Shown piece by piece: positions 31,070-40,865 of a DNA stretch of 64,000 nt (positions within the stretch are counted from its first letter, which is position 1; every line of letters starts with the position of its first letter). A model generated the notes under the pieces. It worked only from the letters and a program-made list of their open reading frames with translations. It searched no databases and was not told the DNA's origin. The translations under genes were made by a program, and so were the position numbers. This DNA is from Saccharomycopsis crataegensis (Eukaryota; Ascomycota; Saccharomycetes; Ascoideales; Saccharomycopsidaceae): NCBI RefSeq assembly GCF_037102585.1, contig NW_027043820.1, positions 716,501-780,500 on the forward strand. Reading direction: 5' to 3'.

Positions 31070-32917
31070 ATGAGCGGCAGCGGAAGTATAGAAATTATCC
31101 TCAAGAACCCTACTGATGTGATCTCCCAGATATTGCAGGATCAGTCTGCGGATGGTGCTTCCAATAAGTTTTCCCAGACCATCAAGTCGATATTGGATCC
31201 AGTCATCACGCTAAAACAGACTCGGACTAAGAAGAACCCAGTGTTGGACCAAATTTACATTGAAGGATTGGACTCTAACCAAGTATGGGAGCAGGCGAAG
31301 TTGGTCATTGACGACAATATCGAAGAGTTGATGTTTGAAGATATACCAGAATTGAAACTGAGAATGGGAAATGTCGGCGGTGCTGCAGAGCTAATTGAAG
31401 AGGATATATCAGCTAGCGAAGAAGAATTATCAGCAGATGAGGAACAAGTAGAAGCTGAAAAAACTGTGTATTCAGATGACGATGATTATGAAGACTATAG
31501 GAAACCTGAAGCAAGACAATATACCGATTTGGATGATGAGCTATCCAATGAAATTGGTGTCGAAGAAGATAACGAAGAAGATAACGAAGAAGACCAAGAA
31601 CACAATAATGAAGACGATGGGTTTGGGCTAAATGATGGTTTTTTCGCTCTTGAGAATTATAAAAAGCAGGTTTTGGAATTGGAAGATAAAGACGATATGC
31701 TATCAGATGGAGAAGAAGAAATTGATTATTTTGGAGAAATTTCAGATGGATCGGATGACGAAGTTGATTATTATGATGATTTTTTTAACAAGCCAACTTC
31801 CGACAAGTCCAAACCTGATCAAAAAACTAAAGAATCGGCAAAAAGTAAGCATAATGATGATGATGATGAAGAGGATGACGAAGAGGCTGACTTTGGTGAA
31901 GATGAGTATAAGGCGGCTATGAATCATGCCATGCTTGACTTGTTTGCAGATGAAGAAGAAGCACAATCGAAATCTAAGAATGGCGATGAAGGGCTTTCAA
32001 CTTTTGAGAAACAACAAAAACAAATCCAAAAGCAAATTGCAGAATTAGAAAAAGAGGCGGTTGAAGAGAAAAAATGGACCATGAAAGGTGAAGCTTCAGT
32101 CAAGAATAGACCAACCGATGCCCTCCTTGATGAAGAATTGGAGTTTGATCGTAATGCCAAACCTGTCCCGATTATCACCAAAGAGGTTACAGAATCGATC
32201 GAAGATCTTATCAGAAGAAGAATCCAAAATTACGAGTTTGACGATTTACCAAGACGTTTGTTTTCCGATATGGAAAATGACAAATTCAAATCGACCCCAC
32301 AAGTTGACATGGACGAGATGGGCAAGAAATCACAAAAGTCGTTGGCGGAGATTTATGAAGATGAGCACTACAATGGTGTTACTGCGGATTCGGTAAAGAA
32401 TGACGAGTTGGAGGCCAAGCATGAAGAAATTATAGCATTATATCAAAGTGTGACGTATAAATTGGATGCATTGTGCTCTGCCCATTACATTCCAGCGCCA
32501 GCTGGTAAATCTCTCGAGATCAAGGTGAATACCTCTACCATCACTATGGAAGATGCTCAACCACTTATAATGAACTCGGAATCGACCTTGGCCCCACAAG
32601 AGGTGTTCAAGGCCCAATCTGGAGTTAACAAGGAGACCAACGAAGTGAGACTCGCTAATGGTATGATTGTTAACAAGGATGAGCTTACCAAAGAGGAGAA
32701 GAAGAATATGAGACAAAAGAATAAGAGAAAGTTACATAAGCAAAACGAGGCAGCAGCAATCAAGAAGAAGAGCAAAAAGAGCAAAAAGGAAGATGTGATG
32801 GATACATTGAAGAAGGCAAACGTCCAAGTGATCAGTAAAAAAGGGGTCAAAACGGATATTCGTGGTAACATTATCAAAGAAGGAGGGAAATCCAAAAGTG
32901 TGGGATTCAAGTTGTAG
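31070..32917 (+). CDS. MPP10: U3 snoRNP component Mpp10
   Basis: Mpp10 forms a subcomplex with Imp3 and Imp4 in the small-subunit processome and helps 18S pre-rRNA cleavage. The N-terminus (residues 1-90, ending VWEQAKLVIDDNIEEL) matches the family. Long Asp/Glu tracts fill the middle (about 115-300), as expected. The Imp3/Imp4-binding region follows (RPTDALLDEELEFDRNAKPVP, then IEDLIRRRIQNYEFDDLPRR), and a Lys-rich C-terminal tail carries nuclear signals. 615 residues, compared with 593 in S. cerevisiae. The frame is open upstream of 31070, but that is the first ATG and gives the conserved start. Confidence 0.95.
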   Translation: MSGSGSIEIILKNPTDVISQILQDQSADGASNKFSQTIKSILDPVITLKQTRTKKNPVLDQIYIEGLDSNQVWEQAKLVIDDNIEELMFEDIPELKLRMGNVGGAAELIEEDISASEEELSADEEQVEAEKTVYSDDDDYEDYRKPEARQYTDLDDELSNEIGVEEDNEEDNEEDQEHNNEDDGFGLNDGFFALENYKKQVLELEDKDDMLSDGEEEIDYFGEISDGSDDEVDYYDDFFNKPTSDKSKPDQKTKESAKSKHNDDDDEEDDEEADFGEDEYKAAMNHAMLDLFADEEEAQSKSKNGDEGLSTFEKQQKQIQKQIAELEKEAVEEKKWTMKGEASVKNRPTDALLDEELEFDRNAKPVPIITKEVTESIEDLIRRRIQNYEFDDLPRRLFSDMENDKFKSTPQVDMDEMGKKSQKSLAEIYEDEHYNGVTADSVKNDELEAKHEEIIALYQSVTYKLDALCSAHYIPAPAGKSLEIKVNTSTITMEDAQPLIMNSESTLAPQEVFKAQSGVNKETNEVRLANGMIVNKDELTKEEKKNMRQKNKRKLHKQNEAAAIKKKSKKSKKEDVMDTLKKANVQVISKKGVKTDIRGNIIKEGGKSKSVGFKL

Positions 32918-33052
32918 ACTAATTAATTATTTATTGTTATTTAATACATCATTCTGTCATATATATGCATACTTTGTAAGTTTTGTTGATTTGGTTTTCC
33001 ATCACAATGCATGTCAGGAAATGAAAAAATGAAAAAAAAAAAAAAAGTATAG

Positions 33053-33076
33053 AAAATTTTTTTCTAATGCGATGAG
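33053..33076 (+). promoter_or_regulatory. RRPE plus PAC boxes before SLX9
   Basis: AAAATTTTT (33053-33061) is followed eight bases later by GCGATGAG (33069-33076). This pair, RRPE (Stb3) and PAC (Dot6/Tod6), marks ribosome-biogenesis genes in yeasts. It ends 85 bases before the SLX9 ATG found by splicing, which supports that start. Confidence 0.7.
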
Positions 33077-33161
33077 ATGATTTGATTATCCAGTGCCCAC
33101 GATTCGAATTATATCTCAATAAACAATAACAAATAAGAGTCACCAATAATTAATAATAATA

Positions 33162-33815
33162 ATGGTACGCATTTTCATTTTATTATTCCAGTGTTGTGCT
33201 GTATCGACAGACCAAGGACATCTGATTACTAACCACTAACAGGGTGTGACCAAAAAGAATGGCAAATCATTACGTACCAAGCTACGGTCGAAATCACTAC
33301 ATGGTGTTCTGAGATCGATGACAAAGGATGACAAAATTGTGAAAAAGGTGCATAACAAGATCGAAGCCAAGCTTGTTAAATCATTGACCCAGGAGGGCAA
33401 ACCAGACGTGCCTACAGATGGCCATAATGTCTTAGACTCGAACGATCCAAACTACAAGAATTTTACAAACGTTAGCAAGAGCTCAATAAGGAGAAGAAAA
33501 AGAAAGCTTCGTGATGCGTTGAAACCAAAGATGGACGACATGTTGGATACATTGAATGAGATTGGAGGACATGACAAAACATCGACAATAGCGACGACAA
33601 CATCAATAACAGGCCCAGGCAAGAACACAAAGTACGAGTACTTGGAGACTAAAAACAAACATATCCCCAACCCTCATAAGTCCAAAGGCAAAGCGTTCGT
33701 GGAGACTGCTGAGCGCAAGAATTTCAACGGGACGCTTGCCAATGGTAGCTTTAGAAACAGTCCATTTGCTACGTTGAAGGACAGGATCGCCAACAATTTG
33801 AACACCATTGGTTAA
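33162..33815 (+). CDS. SLX9: Ribosome-biogenesis factor Slx9, spliced
   Basis: Slx9 is a nucleolar and shuttling factor for 40S pre-ribosome processing and export. The core (SKSSIRRRKRKLRDALKPKM) and the C-terminal SPFATLKDRI block match Slx9. Exon 1 is the ATG alone (33162-33164). A 78-nt intron follows (5' site GTACGC, branch TACTAAC at 33227-33233, CAG ending at 33242), then exon 2, giving M|GVTKKNGKSLRTKLRSK, similar to the yeast N-terminus MVAKKRNTLRSK. 191 residues. The 5' splice site departs from GTATGT. Without splicing no ATG precedes the conserved region. Confidence 0.88.
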
Positions 33816-34091
33816 CCAATAGATTTATATTAAAAATAAAAAATAAAAAATAAAAAAACATTAATAAATAAATAAATAACCAAATAATCCCCGCAATATA
33901 TTGCACAATGTACTATTATTTAATGAAGAAGAGTGATTTGTAGAAGTTGTGTTGGCGGGCGCACGGGCTGCGTAACATTTGGGTGGGCGGAATTTGATCG
34001 TTGAATTTTTTTTTCTTTTGGAGAGACAATCTTCATGATCAGCAAGGCGTTCACTTTATATACATATATATAACCATTACAAACAACACTA

Positions 34092-36123
34092 ATGGCCGAG
34101 CAATTTGTCAACTATAAAGTGGAGCTTGTGCTCCATGACTCGTCCAAGATCAGAGGTTATGTGAATGGTATCAAGGATAAGGTTTTAACGATTACCGAAG
34201 GTGAGTTTGAGGGTTATATTACAACCACATTTAATATATATTATTACTAACTTCGTATCTCTATTAGCCGAGTTCGTCGGCCAAGATAAGACCCTCGATC
34301 ACTTCACCATCTCAGGCGACAAGATCAATGATTTATCGGTGGTGGACATACCTAAGGAGGCTTTGGTACGTAATAAGAAGGACAGCAACAACAACAACAA
34401 CAGTGCAAAGAAAAACCAGCAACAACAACATACTCCATCCAAGTCATTGATCGATGATGCGATATTATTTCAAAACCCTGGGTCTAAAGTGGGAACTCCA
34501 AAAGCACAGCATAAACATCTTGTTTCTCCAAAACTTCAGCCACAGCAGTCGTTTGTCGACGACGCGATTCTTTTTGCTCAACCTTCCAAAGCATCCAGTG
34601 TCGCTAACTCCCCAAAAGTCCGCAAGAAGAAAAGTATCCTCAAAAATAACAAGCCGAAGAATCAACCACAGCCACAAGCACAGCAACAGCTACAACAACA
34701 TTATGGAAATGAAACTTGGGTGGACGATGTGGCGCAAATCAAAGATTCTCAAGATTTTGACTTCGCCACCAATTTGGCTCTCTTTGATAAAGCTACAGTC
34801 TTTAAAGACTTGAAATCCAAGGATAAGATCAACTATGCTGACCGATTGGCTGGTCATAATAAAATTGAGAGCCCTGCCAAGAAGGTCAATTATGATAATA
34901 ATGAAATGGTCCTTAATGGCAGAGAAGACAATTGGGATAACTTGGGAGGTGCTTCATCATCTAACACTATGGATGAAGAGGACGAGATTGAAGAAGGTGA
35001 GCAGAAAATGTCACAAGCGGTTAAGAAGCTCGATTTCTCCAATCAACCCCAAAAGCCAAAGAAGAAGTTCACGATTCTCAAGAGACCAGAAAAATTGGAG
35101 ACCAACGAAAATACTACTCCGAAGAAAGCCCCTGTTGCCAGTAGACCGCCAATTTTTTCACCAGTACCTCAATCTGATATTAAGTTCAGTTTGAGCTCTG
35201 GGACCACATTATCTTTGTGTTCCCCTGTCCAATTATTAGAAATTGAAAGGTTGTCTTCGGAACTTTTTGGGGCTAATGACCAAATGTTTGCTGAGAATTC
35301 TGGTATCGGTTTATCAAAGTTGATAATTAGAACTTTGGGAGGCTCCAGTCGCTTGTCCTCTAACAATCATAACAAGCCTCCATTGGTGGCCATCTTGGTG
35401 GGTAATAATAAAGCTGGTGCCCGGGCGTTGGCTGCTGGAAGACATTTGTCTAACAGAGGGTTAAGAGTGGTTGCATTTGTGTTGAGCAATGATATTAGTG
35501 ACGTTGTACATGAGAGTAGAGCTTCTTCGACAAGCAGTGACAGTGATATTTTTTACGATGCTAAGGAAGACTTTGACACCATTGTGAAGGATCAATTGAA
35601 ACTTTTTGTTAACTATGGTGGAAAAGTGTTCAATGAATTACATAATTTGAAGAAAACTATTGCATCGTTAGACTCGCCTTTGGAATTGGTTATCGATGCT
35701 TTGCAAGGTTACGATACCAATTTGTCAGATTTCTGGGGGGAAGAATTGAAGAAGTGTTTGGGATTAATCAAGTGGGTGAACAGCTCACGAGCTAAAGTTT
35801 TGTCTATTGACATAGCTAGTGGTTTAGATGCTGGCTCAGGCCAATTTTCTTTAACCGCCAGCGATGTGGAAGAACTTGCGTTAGATGTCAGCCCGGATGA
35901 CTTCCGTATCAAATCCAATATTGTGGTATCGATGGGTCTCCCAGTTATTGGGCTAATGCACGCATACTACTTGGGCGTTATCGAAGCTGGCGACTGGATC
36001 CACTATCTCATTGATTTGGGAATTCCTCGAAAGGTCTACAGTAGTAAAGGATCGCTTAGGAAATTTGACAAGACATATTTTGGAGACGAATGGTTCAGTG
36101 AAGTTGACGTCAATCATTCTTGA
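34092..36123 (+). CDS. EDC3: Enhancer of mRNA decapping Edc3, spliced
   Basis: Edc3 is a P-body scaffold that activates Dcp2. Exon 1 (34092-34200) encodes the start of the Lsm domain (MAEQFVNYKVELVLHDSSKI). The 67-nt intron has GTGAGT, TACTAAC at 34245-34251 and TTAG ending at 34267; exon 2 starts at 34268. The product has 654 residues, against 551 in yeast. The order is Lsm (1-75), a Gln/Asn/Lys-rich linker, the FDF motif (SQDFDFATNLALFDK, about 198-212), then the YjeF-N Rossmann-like domain, with NNKAGARALAAGRHL and SGLDAGSG. The linker holds two copies of a VDDAILF-type motif (98-104, 133-139) and a related WVDD (187-190). The 5' site GTGAGT differs from the usual GTATGT. Confidence 0.93.
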
Positions 36124-36448
36124 GTATATATATTATGAACCTACTGCGGAAAAAATTATTTAACGAATAAAAAAAAAAAAAAAACCAAAAAAAAAAAAAA
36201 TTAGTGGATGATTTATATGATGTTACAAAAGTAGTTTTTGGAATTTTAATGAAGACACTATTTGTGTGTGCTGTTACTTTTTGTGTGTTAAACTGCAAAT
36301 TCTGCGATACGTAATCTTGTATCAAACGTAAGTCTCGTACAAGAACAATAGAAGGAACGTCAAGTGAAGAAAGACCCTTCACAATAACTGGTGTTTCAAG
36401 AGTGATATCCGTTATAGTTGAGTCTTGGACTGCTGCGCGCAAGTCCAT
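36110..36448 (-). CDS. Possible small gene reading through a poly-T tract (112 aa)
   Basis: The first 75 or so residues (from MDLRAAVQDSTITDI) look like a real beta-rich protein with balanced composition. After residue 78 the frame runs through two T homopolymers, giving a Phe-rich tail, and ends 14 bases inside the convergent EDC3 gene. Either this is a small gene whose homopolymer length is uncertain, or a spliced or decayed remnant. I do not recognise the family. The ATG is 193 bases from the next, divergent gene. Confidence 0.3.
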   Translation of the reverse strand: MDLRAAVQDSTITDITLETPVIVKGLSSLDVPSIVLVRDLRLIQDYVSQNLQFNTQKVTAHTNSVFIKIPKTTFVTSYKSSTNFFFFWFFFFFYSLNNFFRSRFIIYILKND

Positions 36449-36641
36449 ATAGTGCGGTGTGTAGTGGTGTTTCAGATGTATGTTTCTGCAGATTAAAAAT
36501 CTTTTGACGGCGCCACTAAATTTTATGGCCTGGATAATAAATACTTGACGGATTCTTAGAGATATGATAAATTGGCACTGTTTTTATTTGTATACTTCTT
36601 TACATATTATTTACAGCTTTGCAGGCGCCCCTCTCAACATA

Positions 36642-38213
36642 ATGAATTTTGCAGAAGAAGTATTTCAAGGATTCAATTTCTCACATGATGCCGCAGACAT
36701 CAAAACAAATCTCCCGATTCATCTTCAACTAGTGGAAAGGAGCGAGTTCATGAAGAAATTGGAGACCAATGAAAGTAGTTCAAGTCTAGGAAGTCTAACT
36801 CCAGAGTCAAGCTCGTCTCTTGATTCTCCTGATCCACCATCTTTTGGCAAACACAGATACTCAACATATTACGAGAGGCTGCCGTTTTTCAAAAACCCAT
36901 TTTCCCCAAATAATAGAAAAGCCCAAAAACTAAACTACTTGACGTCTTCTATCTCCCCAAACTCTAGCAAATTTGTTCTTGTCCATTGTGATAAATGGTT
37001 GGTGTACTCCGTGAATGCCGATGAGCCAACGCTATTGTGTTGCGGTAAAATAAACGGTGACCACGGGCCTGATTTTGACTCCTTGACCAAAGAATCAAGG
37101 ATTTCTCTCAAAAACAAATCATTAAAATACAAATCCTGTGCTATCAACGAAAGACTATTAGTCTTGACGTGCACTGATGGGTCTCTTAGAGTTCACGATA
37201 TGATGGAATGCGGGAAGCTCCTATACCAATATGGGGCTGGCCTCCAAATTGAATCCGTGGATATATCTCCGAAAAACGAAATGATTGCCTGTGGATTACA
37301 AGGCAGAAACAAAGAAACCAGGGGAAGTATCATCTTGGTGATAAGCCTTGATTTCAAAAAACCTAAAATGGCCGATGGGTTAACTCCAGAGCTTGTAGCA
37401 AAGCTCAACGGTTTGAGTCTTGGTGATGGTCGGGATTTCGTATCCCCACCTCAAAAGAAATTCTTGAAAAAAATTGGATCCAAATCATCGTTGAAAAACT
37501 TGAAAAAAGCTGCCGAAAAACAAAATGAGTCGATGACCGTCAGTGCCCCAGTTCTCGAATTGAAGCTTTACAAATCAGACAGAAAGCTTATCACCGTGCC
37601 GTACCATGGTATTGTCGATAATGTCAAGTTTTCTTCCACTGGTGATCGTTTGATCTTTTCTACTTATAAAAGCGAATCGAAATTCGTAGTCTTTGACGTC
37701 ACAAAACCTCTGAATATCAAATTGCTTATGAAGTCTTCCAGAACCCCAGAAAAGAGCCCTGTCAGCGAAGGGATCACTGATTTTCAATTATTTGGCAAAG
37801 ATGATTCTTTCATGTTAATTTCTTCCAACTCGCCAAACGCTCCACCAATGATCCTCAATACCAAAATTGATACAATTATCGACAAGGACCAAAAACCAGT
37901 CCAGCCAAAAAGAGTCTTGAGATTGGATGGCCTTGGAAGCAAAGTCCACAAATGCTGTATAAACTCTACCAACGATTTGGCGGCTTTTTTGACCACCGAC
38001 GGTAAGATATGGTTAGCCCAGTTAACCAAAGATGAACTGCAAAATTATATCCTCAAGAAATTGGAACTCATTGACAAAGTATCTGGCTCCTCTTGTTATA
38101 AAAATACTGCTAGTATGAGATTTTCCCCAGACGGTACTAAGATGTTGATTGTTGACTTGAAAGGTGTCATGTTTGTCCAGAATTTCTCCAGTATTTTGAA
38201 TAAAAGAGCCTAA
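36642..38213 (+). CDS. Beta-propeller-like protein of unknown function (523 aa)
   Basis: I do not recognise a named gene. Several segments have WD40-like strands ending in Asp-Gly turns: LTCTDGSLRVHD, ESVDISPKNEMIACGLQ, DNVKFSSTGDRLIFSTY and MRFSPDGTKMLIVD. This suggests a divergent propeller of perhaps five to seven blades. The N-terminus is Ser-rich (residues 45-80) and a Lys-rich insert lies near 265-300. The frame is open back to about 36564, but the extra N-terminal residues are hydrophobic and look untranslated, so I chose the ATG at 36642. No signal peptide or membrane span. Confidence 0.75.
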   Translation: MNFAEEVFQGFNFSHDAADIKTNLPIHLQLVERSEFMKKLETNESSSSLGSLTPESSSSLDSPDPPSFGKHRYSTYYERLPFFKNPFSPNNRKAQKLNYLTSSISPNSSKFVLVHCDKWLVYSVNADEPTLLCCGKINGDHGPDFDSLTKESRISLKNKSLKYKSCAINERLLVLTCTDGSLRVHDMMECGKLLYQYGAGLQIESVDISPKNEMIACGLQGRNKETRGSIILVISLDFKKPKMADGLTPELVAKLNGLSLGDGRDFVSPPQKKFLKKIGSKSSLKNLKKAAEKQNESMTVSAPVLELKLYKSDRKLITVPYHGIVDNVKFSSTGDRLIFSTYKSESKFVVFDVTKPLNIKLLMKSSRTPEKSPVSEGITDFQLFGKDDSFMLISSNSPNAPPMILNTKIDTIIDKDQKPVQPKRVLRLDGLGSKVHKCCINSTNDLAAFLTTDGKIWLAQLTKDELQNYILKKLELIDKVSGSSCYKNTASMRFSPDGTKMLIVDLKGVMFVQNFSSILNKRA

Positions 38214-38981
38214 AAGTATACATCCATGCGTTTCCCTCTTTCTCTTTCTTTTTTATTCCTTCTTTTGTACCCATTATTTTATTATTGCAAGATGCTTCGT
38301 TTCACTTCTTTTATTTGAGTCAAAAAATATTTTTTTTGTATTTATACTTATATTTATCTTGCTTTACTATTACTTTTGCTTTTGCATAATTATTTCAATT
38401 CCTCATTGCAGCTATTATTGTTTGTTATTTTTTTGTTATTTTCGTTTTCCTTGGCATTATCATTTGTGTTTCTTTGTTTAGTTTTGAATATTTGTCTTTT
38501 GTTTCTAAAATTTTGCATTGTTTTCTGCTCTTCCATTAATTTTTTTAATTTCCAGTACTTCTTCATTTGATAAAATAGAATATTTCTACGATCTCTCTGA
38601 AAATGATTTCGGTCTTACAAATGTATGTGTTTCTTTTCGGACGTAGTCTAAGACGAGCAGTAACAAATGAAGAAAGACACTTTGGAATTGAATAGTCAGC
38701 TGAAGAAGAATGTTAAAAAAGTGCACTTCAATAGAGATTATTATGAGCACATCAAATCAATCACTAAACATGAAAGCTCCTCTCAATAATTTTTCTTATT
38801 ACTCATGTTGAATGCAGAGCTTCTTTTCTTTTTTCTCGTGGGGTCCGTGGAATTGGATTCCCACAGAAGCCCTTATCCATCGCTCGCTCTTCAAGTTTGA
38901 AAAATTTTTTTAAGGAAAGGGATTTGTATTGGAGAGAAAACAGAGGTTAATCTGGTAATATAACAAAGCGAGTGATAGAAA
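38214..38981. other. Intergenic stretch with two overlapping micro-ORFs
   Basis: T-rich 3' flank of the propeller gene and promoter of PUS1. It contains two short overlapping frames starting at ATG: 38603-38695 (30 residues, MISVLQMYVFLFGRSLRRAV…) and 38667-38789 (40 residues, Lys-rich). Both have plausible composition, but neither matches a family I know; see findings. Confidence 0.4.
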
Positions 38982-40646
38982 ATGAGTGAGGAAAAGCCAG
39001 TCGAAGCTAATAATTCTGTTAAAACTACAGAAGCTGTTTCTGTGAAGCAAAAAAGTGCCGATGACACCACTTCCAAACAGGAATCTACAAACAATGTTGA
39101 AGCCAACAACACAAACGAAACTGAAAATAAAAACCAAACTGAAACTGGAGTTGAAAGTAAAGACAATATCAAAAAGATTGATGATCAAGAGAGTTCCAAG
39201 AAGCGTGGCAGAGGAGGTTCACAGAGAGATAGGGGAAATAAAAGACAAAGACCTGAAAGGGCTGAAAAGATATTCGAGCCATGTCCTGTATTATTCGATA
39301 AGGATGGGAACGAAATTCCAAAAGAACCTAGAAAGCCAAAGAGAAAAGTTGCCATGATGATTGGTTATTGTGGTACTGGTTATCATGGAATGCAACTAAA
39401 TCCACCAAACAAAACCATCGAAGGCGAGCTTTTTGACGCTTTCATCAAGGCCGAAGCCATCTCGAAAGCTAACTCCACCGATCTTAAAAAGAATGCTTTC
39501 ATGAGAGCAGCCAGAACCGATAAAGGGGTGCATGCTGCTGGTAATGTTGTTTCCTTGAAGATTATCTGCGAAGATGGTGTAAGTGGTGAAGAACTAACCG
39601 AGAAGATCAACTCTTTCTTGCCGGGCCAAATCAGAGTTTGGGGGATTGAAAGAACAAACAAGGGGTTTGATTGCAGAAAAATGTGTAGTTCCAGAATCTA
39701 CGAGTACTTATTACCAACTTATTCATTATTACCGCCAAAGCCATCTTCTGTTTTGGGGACAAAGATTTCTGAATACAAGGAAAAATTCCCAGGCGTTTCC
39801 AGGGAAGACCCTGAAGGGGATGAATGGTGGAAAAATGTGAACAAAAAGTTGTTGGAATCAAATATCACCCAAGAGGAAATTGATAAAACGCAGCGTTACT
39901 TGAAGGAGAACAATGGCGAAACTGAAAACCCAACAGCTGCTGCCGGTGGTGAAGAATCTCAGCACCTTGTTAGAAAGATCAAACAAATTGAAAACACTCT
40001 CAGAAGAGACTACAGAATCAGTAATGATCGATTGGAGTTGTTCAAGGAAGCCATGAAGACCTATGAAGGCCACCACAACTTCCACAATTTCACAATTGGT
40101 AAACCTTTCAATGACGCCAGTGCTCAGCGTTACATGATTTCCACCAATATTTCCAAACCATTTGTCATTGAAAACACTGAATGGGTCTCAATCAAAATCC
40201 ATGGCCAGTCCTTCATGTTGCACCAAATCCGTAAGATGATTGGTATGGCCTCGTTGGTTATTAGAACCAGATGCCCGCTTGCAAGAATCAGCGAAGCATT
40301 CAACTCTACCAGAATCAATATTCCTAAAGCCCCAGCTCTCGGATTATTGTTGGAGTGTCCGGTTTATGAAGGCATTAACCCAAAGTTACAAAAATTTGGC
40401 TACAATGAGTTGAACTTTAATAAGTTTGAAGAAAAGATGCTTGAATTCAAGAAGAAGTTTATCTATGATAAAATTTATGCCGAAGAAATTAAAGAAAATT
40501 CTTTCCATGGCTTTTATGGATTCATCGATAATTTCAATGGTGAGCCAATCTTTGACTTCTTGACTGCTAAGGGTATCACCCAAAATCAACCAGCAGAGGA
40601 AGTTAAAATCAAAAATGACAAGAATGATGCTGACATTGTAGAGTAG
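38982..40646 (+). CDS. PUS1: tRNA pseudouridine synthase
   Basis: Pus1 converts several uridines in tRNAs (27, 34, 36 and others) and U44 of U2 snRNA to pseudouridine in the nucleus. The TruA-type fold is clear: the start of the catalytic domain (KVAMMIGYCGTGYHGMQLNP), the catalytic Asp in ARTDKGVHA (Asp180), the CSSRIYEYLLPTY block, and the C-terminal HNFHNFTIGK and SFMLHQIRKMIGM segments. The first 110 or so residues are charged and low-complexity with nuclear-signal-like Lys/Arg runs. 554 residues, against 544 in yeast. The gene converges with RPT1. Confidence 0.96.
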   Translation: MSEEKPVEANNSVKTTEAVSVKQKSADDTTSKQESTNNVEANNTNETENKNQTETGVESKDNIKKIDDQESSKKRGRGGSQRDRGNKRQRPERAEKIFEPCPVLFDKDGNEIPKEPRKPKRKVAMMIGYCGTGYHGMQLNPPNKTIEGELFDAFIKAEAISKANSTDLKKNAFMRAARTDKGVHAAGNVVSLKIICEDGVSGEELTEKINSFLPGQIRVWGIERTNKGFDCRKMCSSRIYEYLLPTYSLLPPKPSSVLGTKISEYKEKFPGVSREDPEGDEWWKNVNKKLLESNITQEEIDKTQRYLKENNGETENPTAAAGGEESQHLVRKIKQIENTLRRDYRISNDRLELFKEAMKTYEGHHNFHNFTIGKPFNDASAQRYMISTNISKPFVIENTEWVSIKIHGQSFMLHQIRKMIGMASLVIRTRCPLARISEAFNSTRINIPKAPALGLLLECPVYEGINPKLQKFGYNELNFNKFEEKMLEFKKKFIYDKIYAEEIKENSFHGFYGFIDNFNGEPIFDFLTAKGITQNQPAEEVKIKNDKNDADIVE

Positions 40647-40865
40647 CCTTTCAATCGATATTTTTTATTCTTTTTTCTTCTTCTCCTTAGCAATGTTTTG
40701 GTCAGAATATCATTTTGCATATGATCAATTGTATGTTATTTTTTTTTTTATTTTTCCTCTACATTTAAAGTAAGTACTTTATACAAAATTATTGTTTATG
40801 AATACAAATTTATTACGGAACATTCCAGCGAGAAAAAGATGTGAAAGATAAATAAATTATTATGC

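Noticed and set aside
31632-31922. Met/Lys-rich frame within MPP10
   Set aside because: A frame-shifted shadow of the GAT/GAA repeats that code for the Mpp10 acidic tracts.
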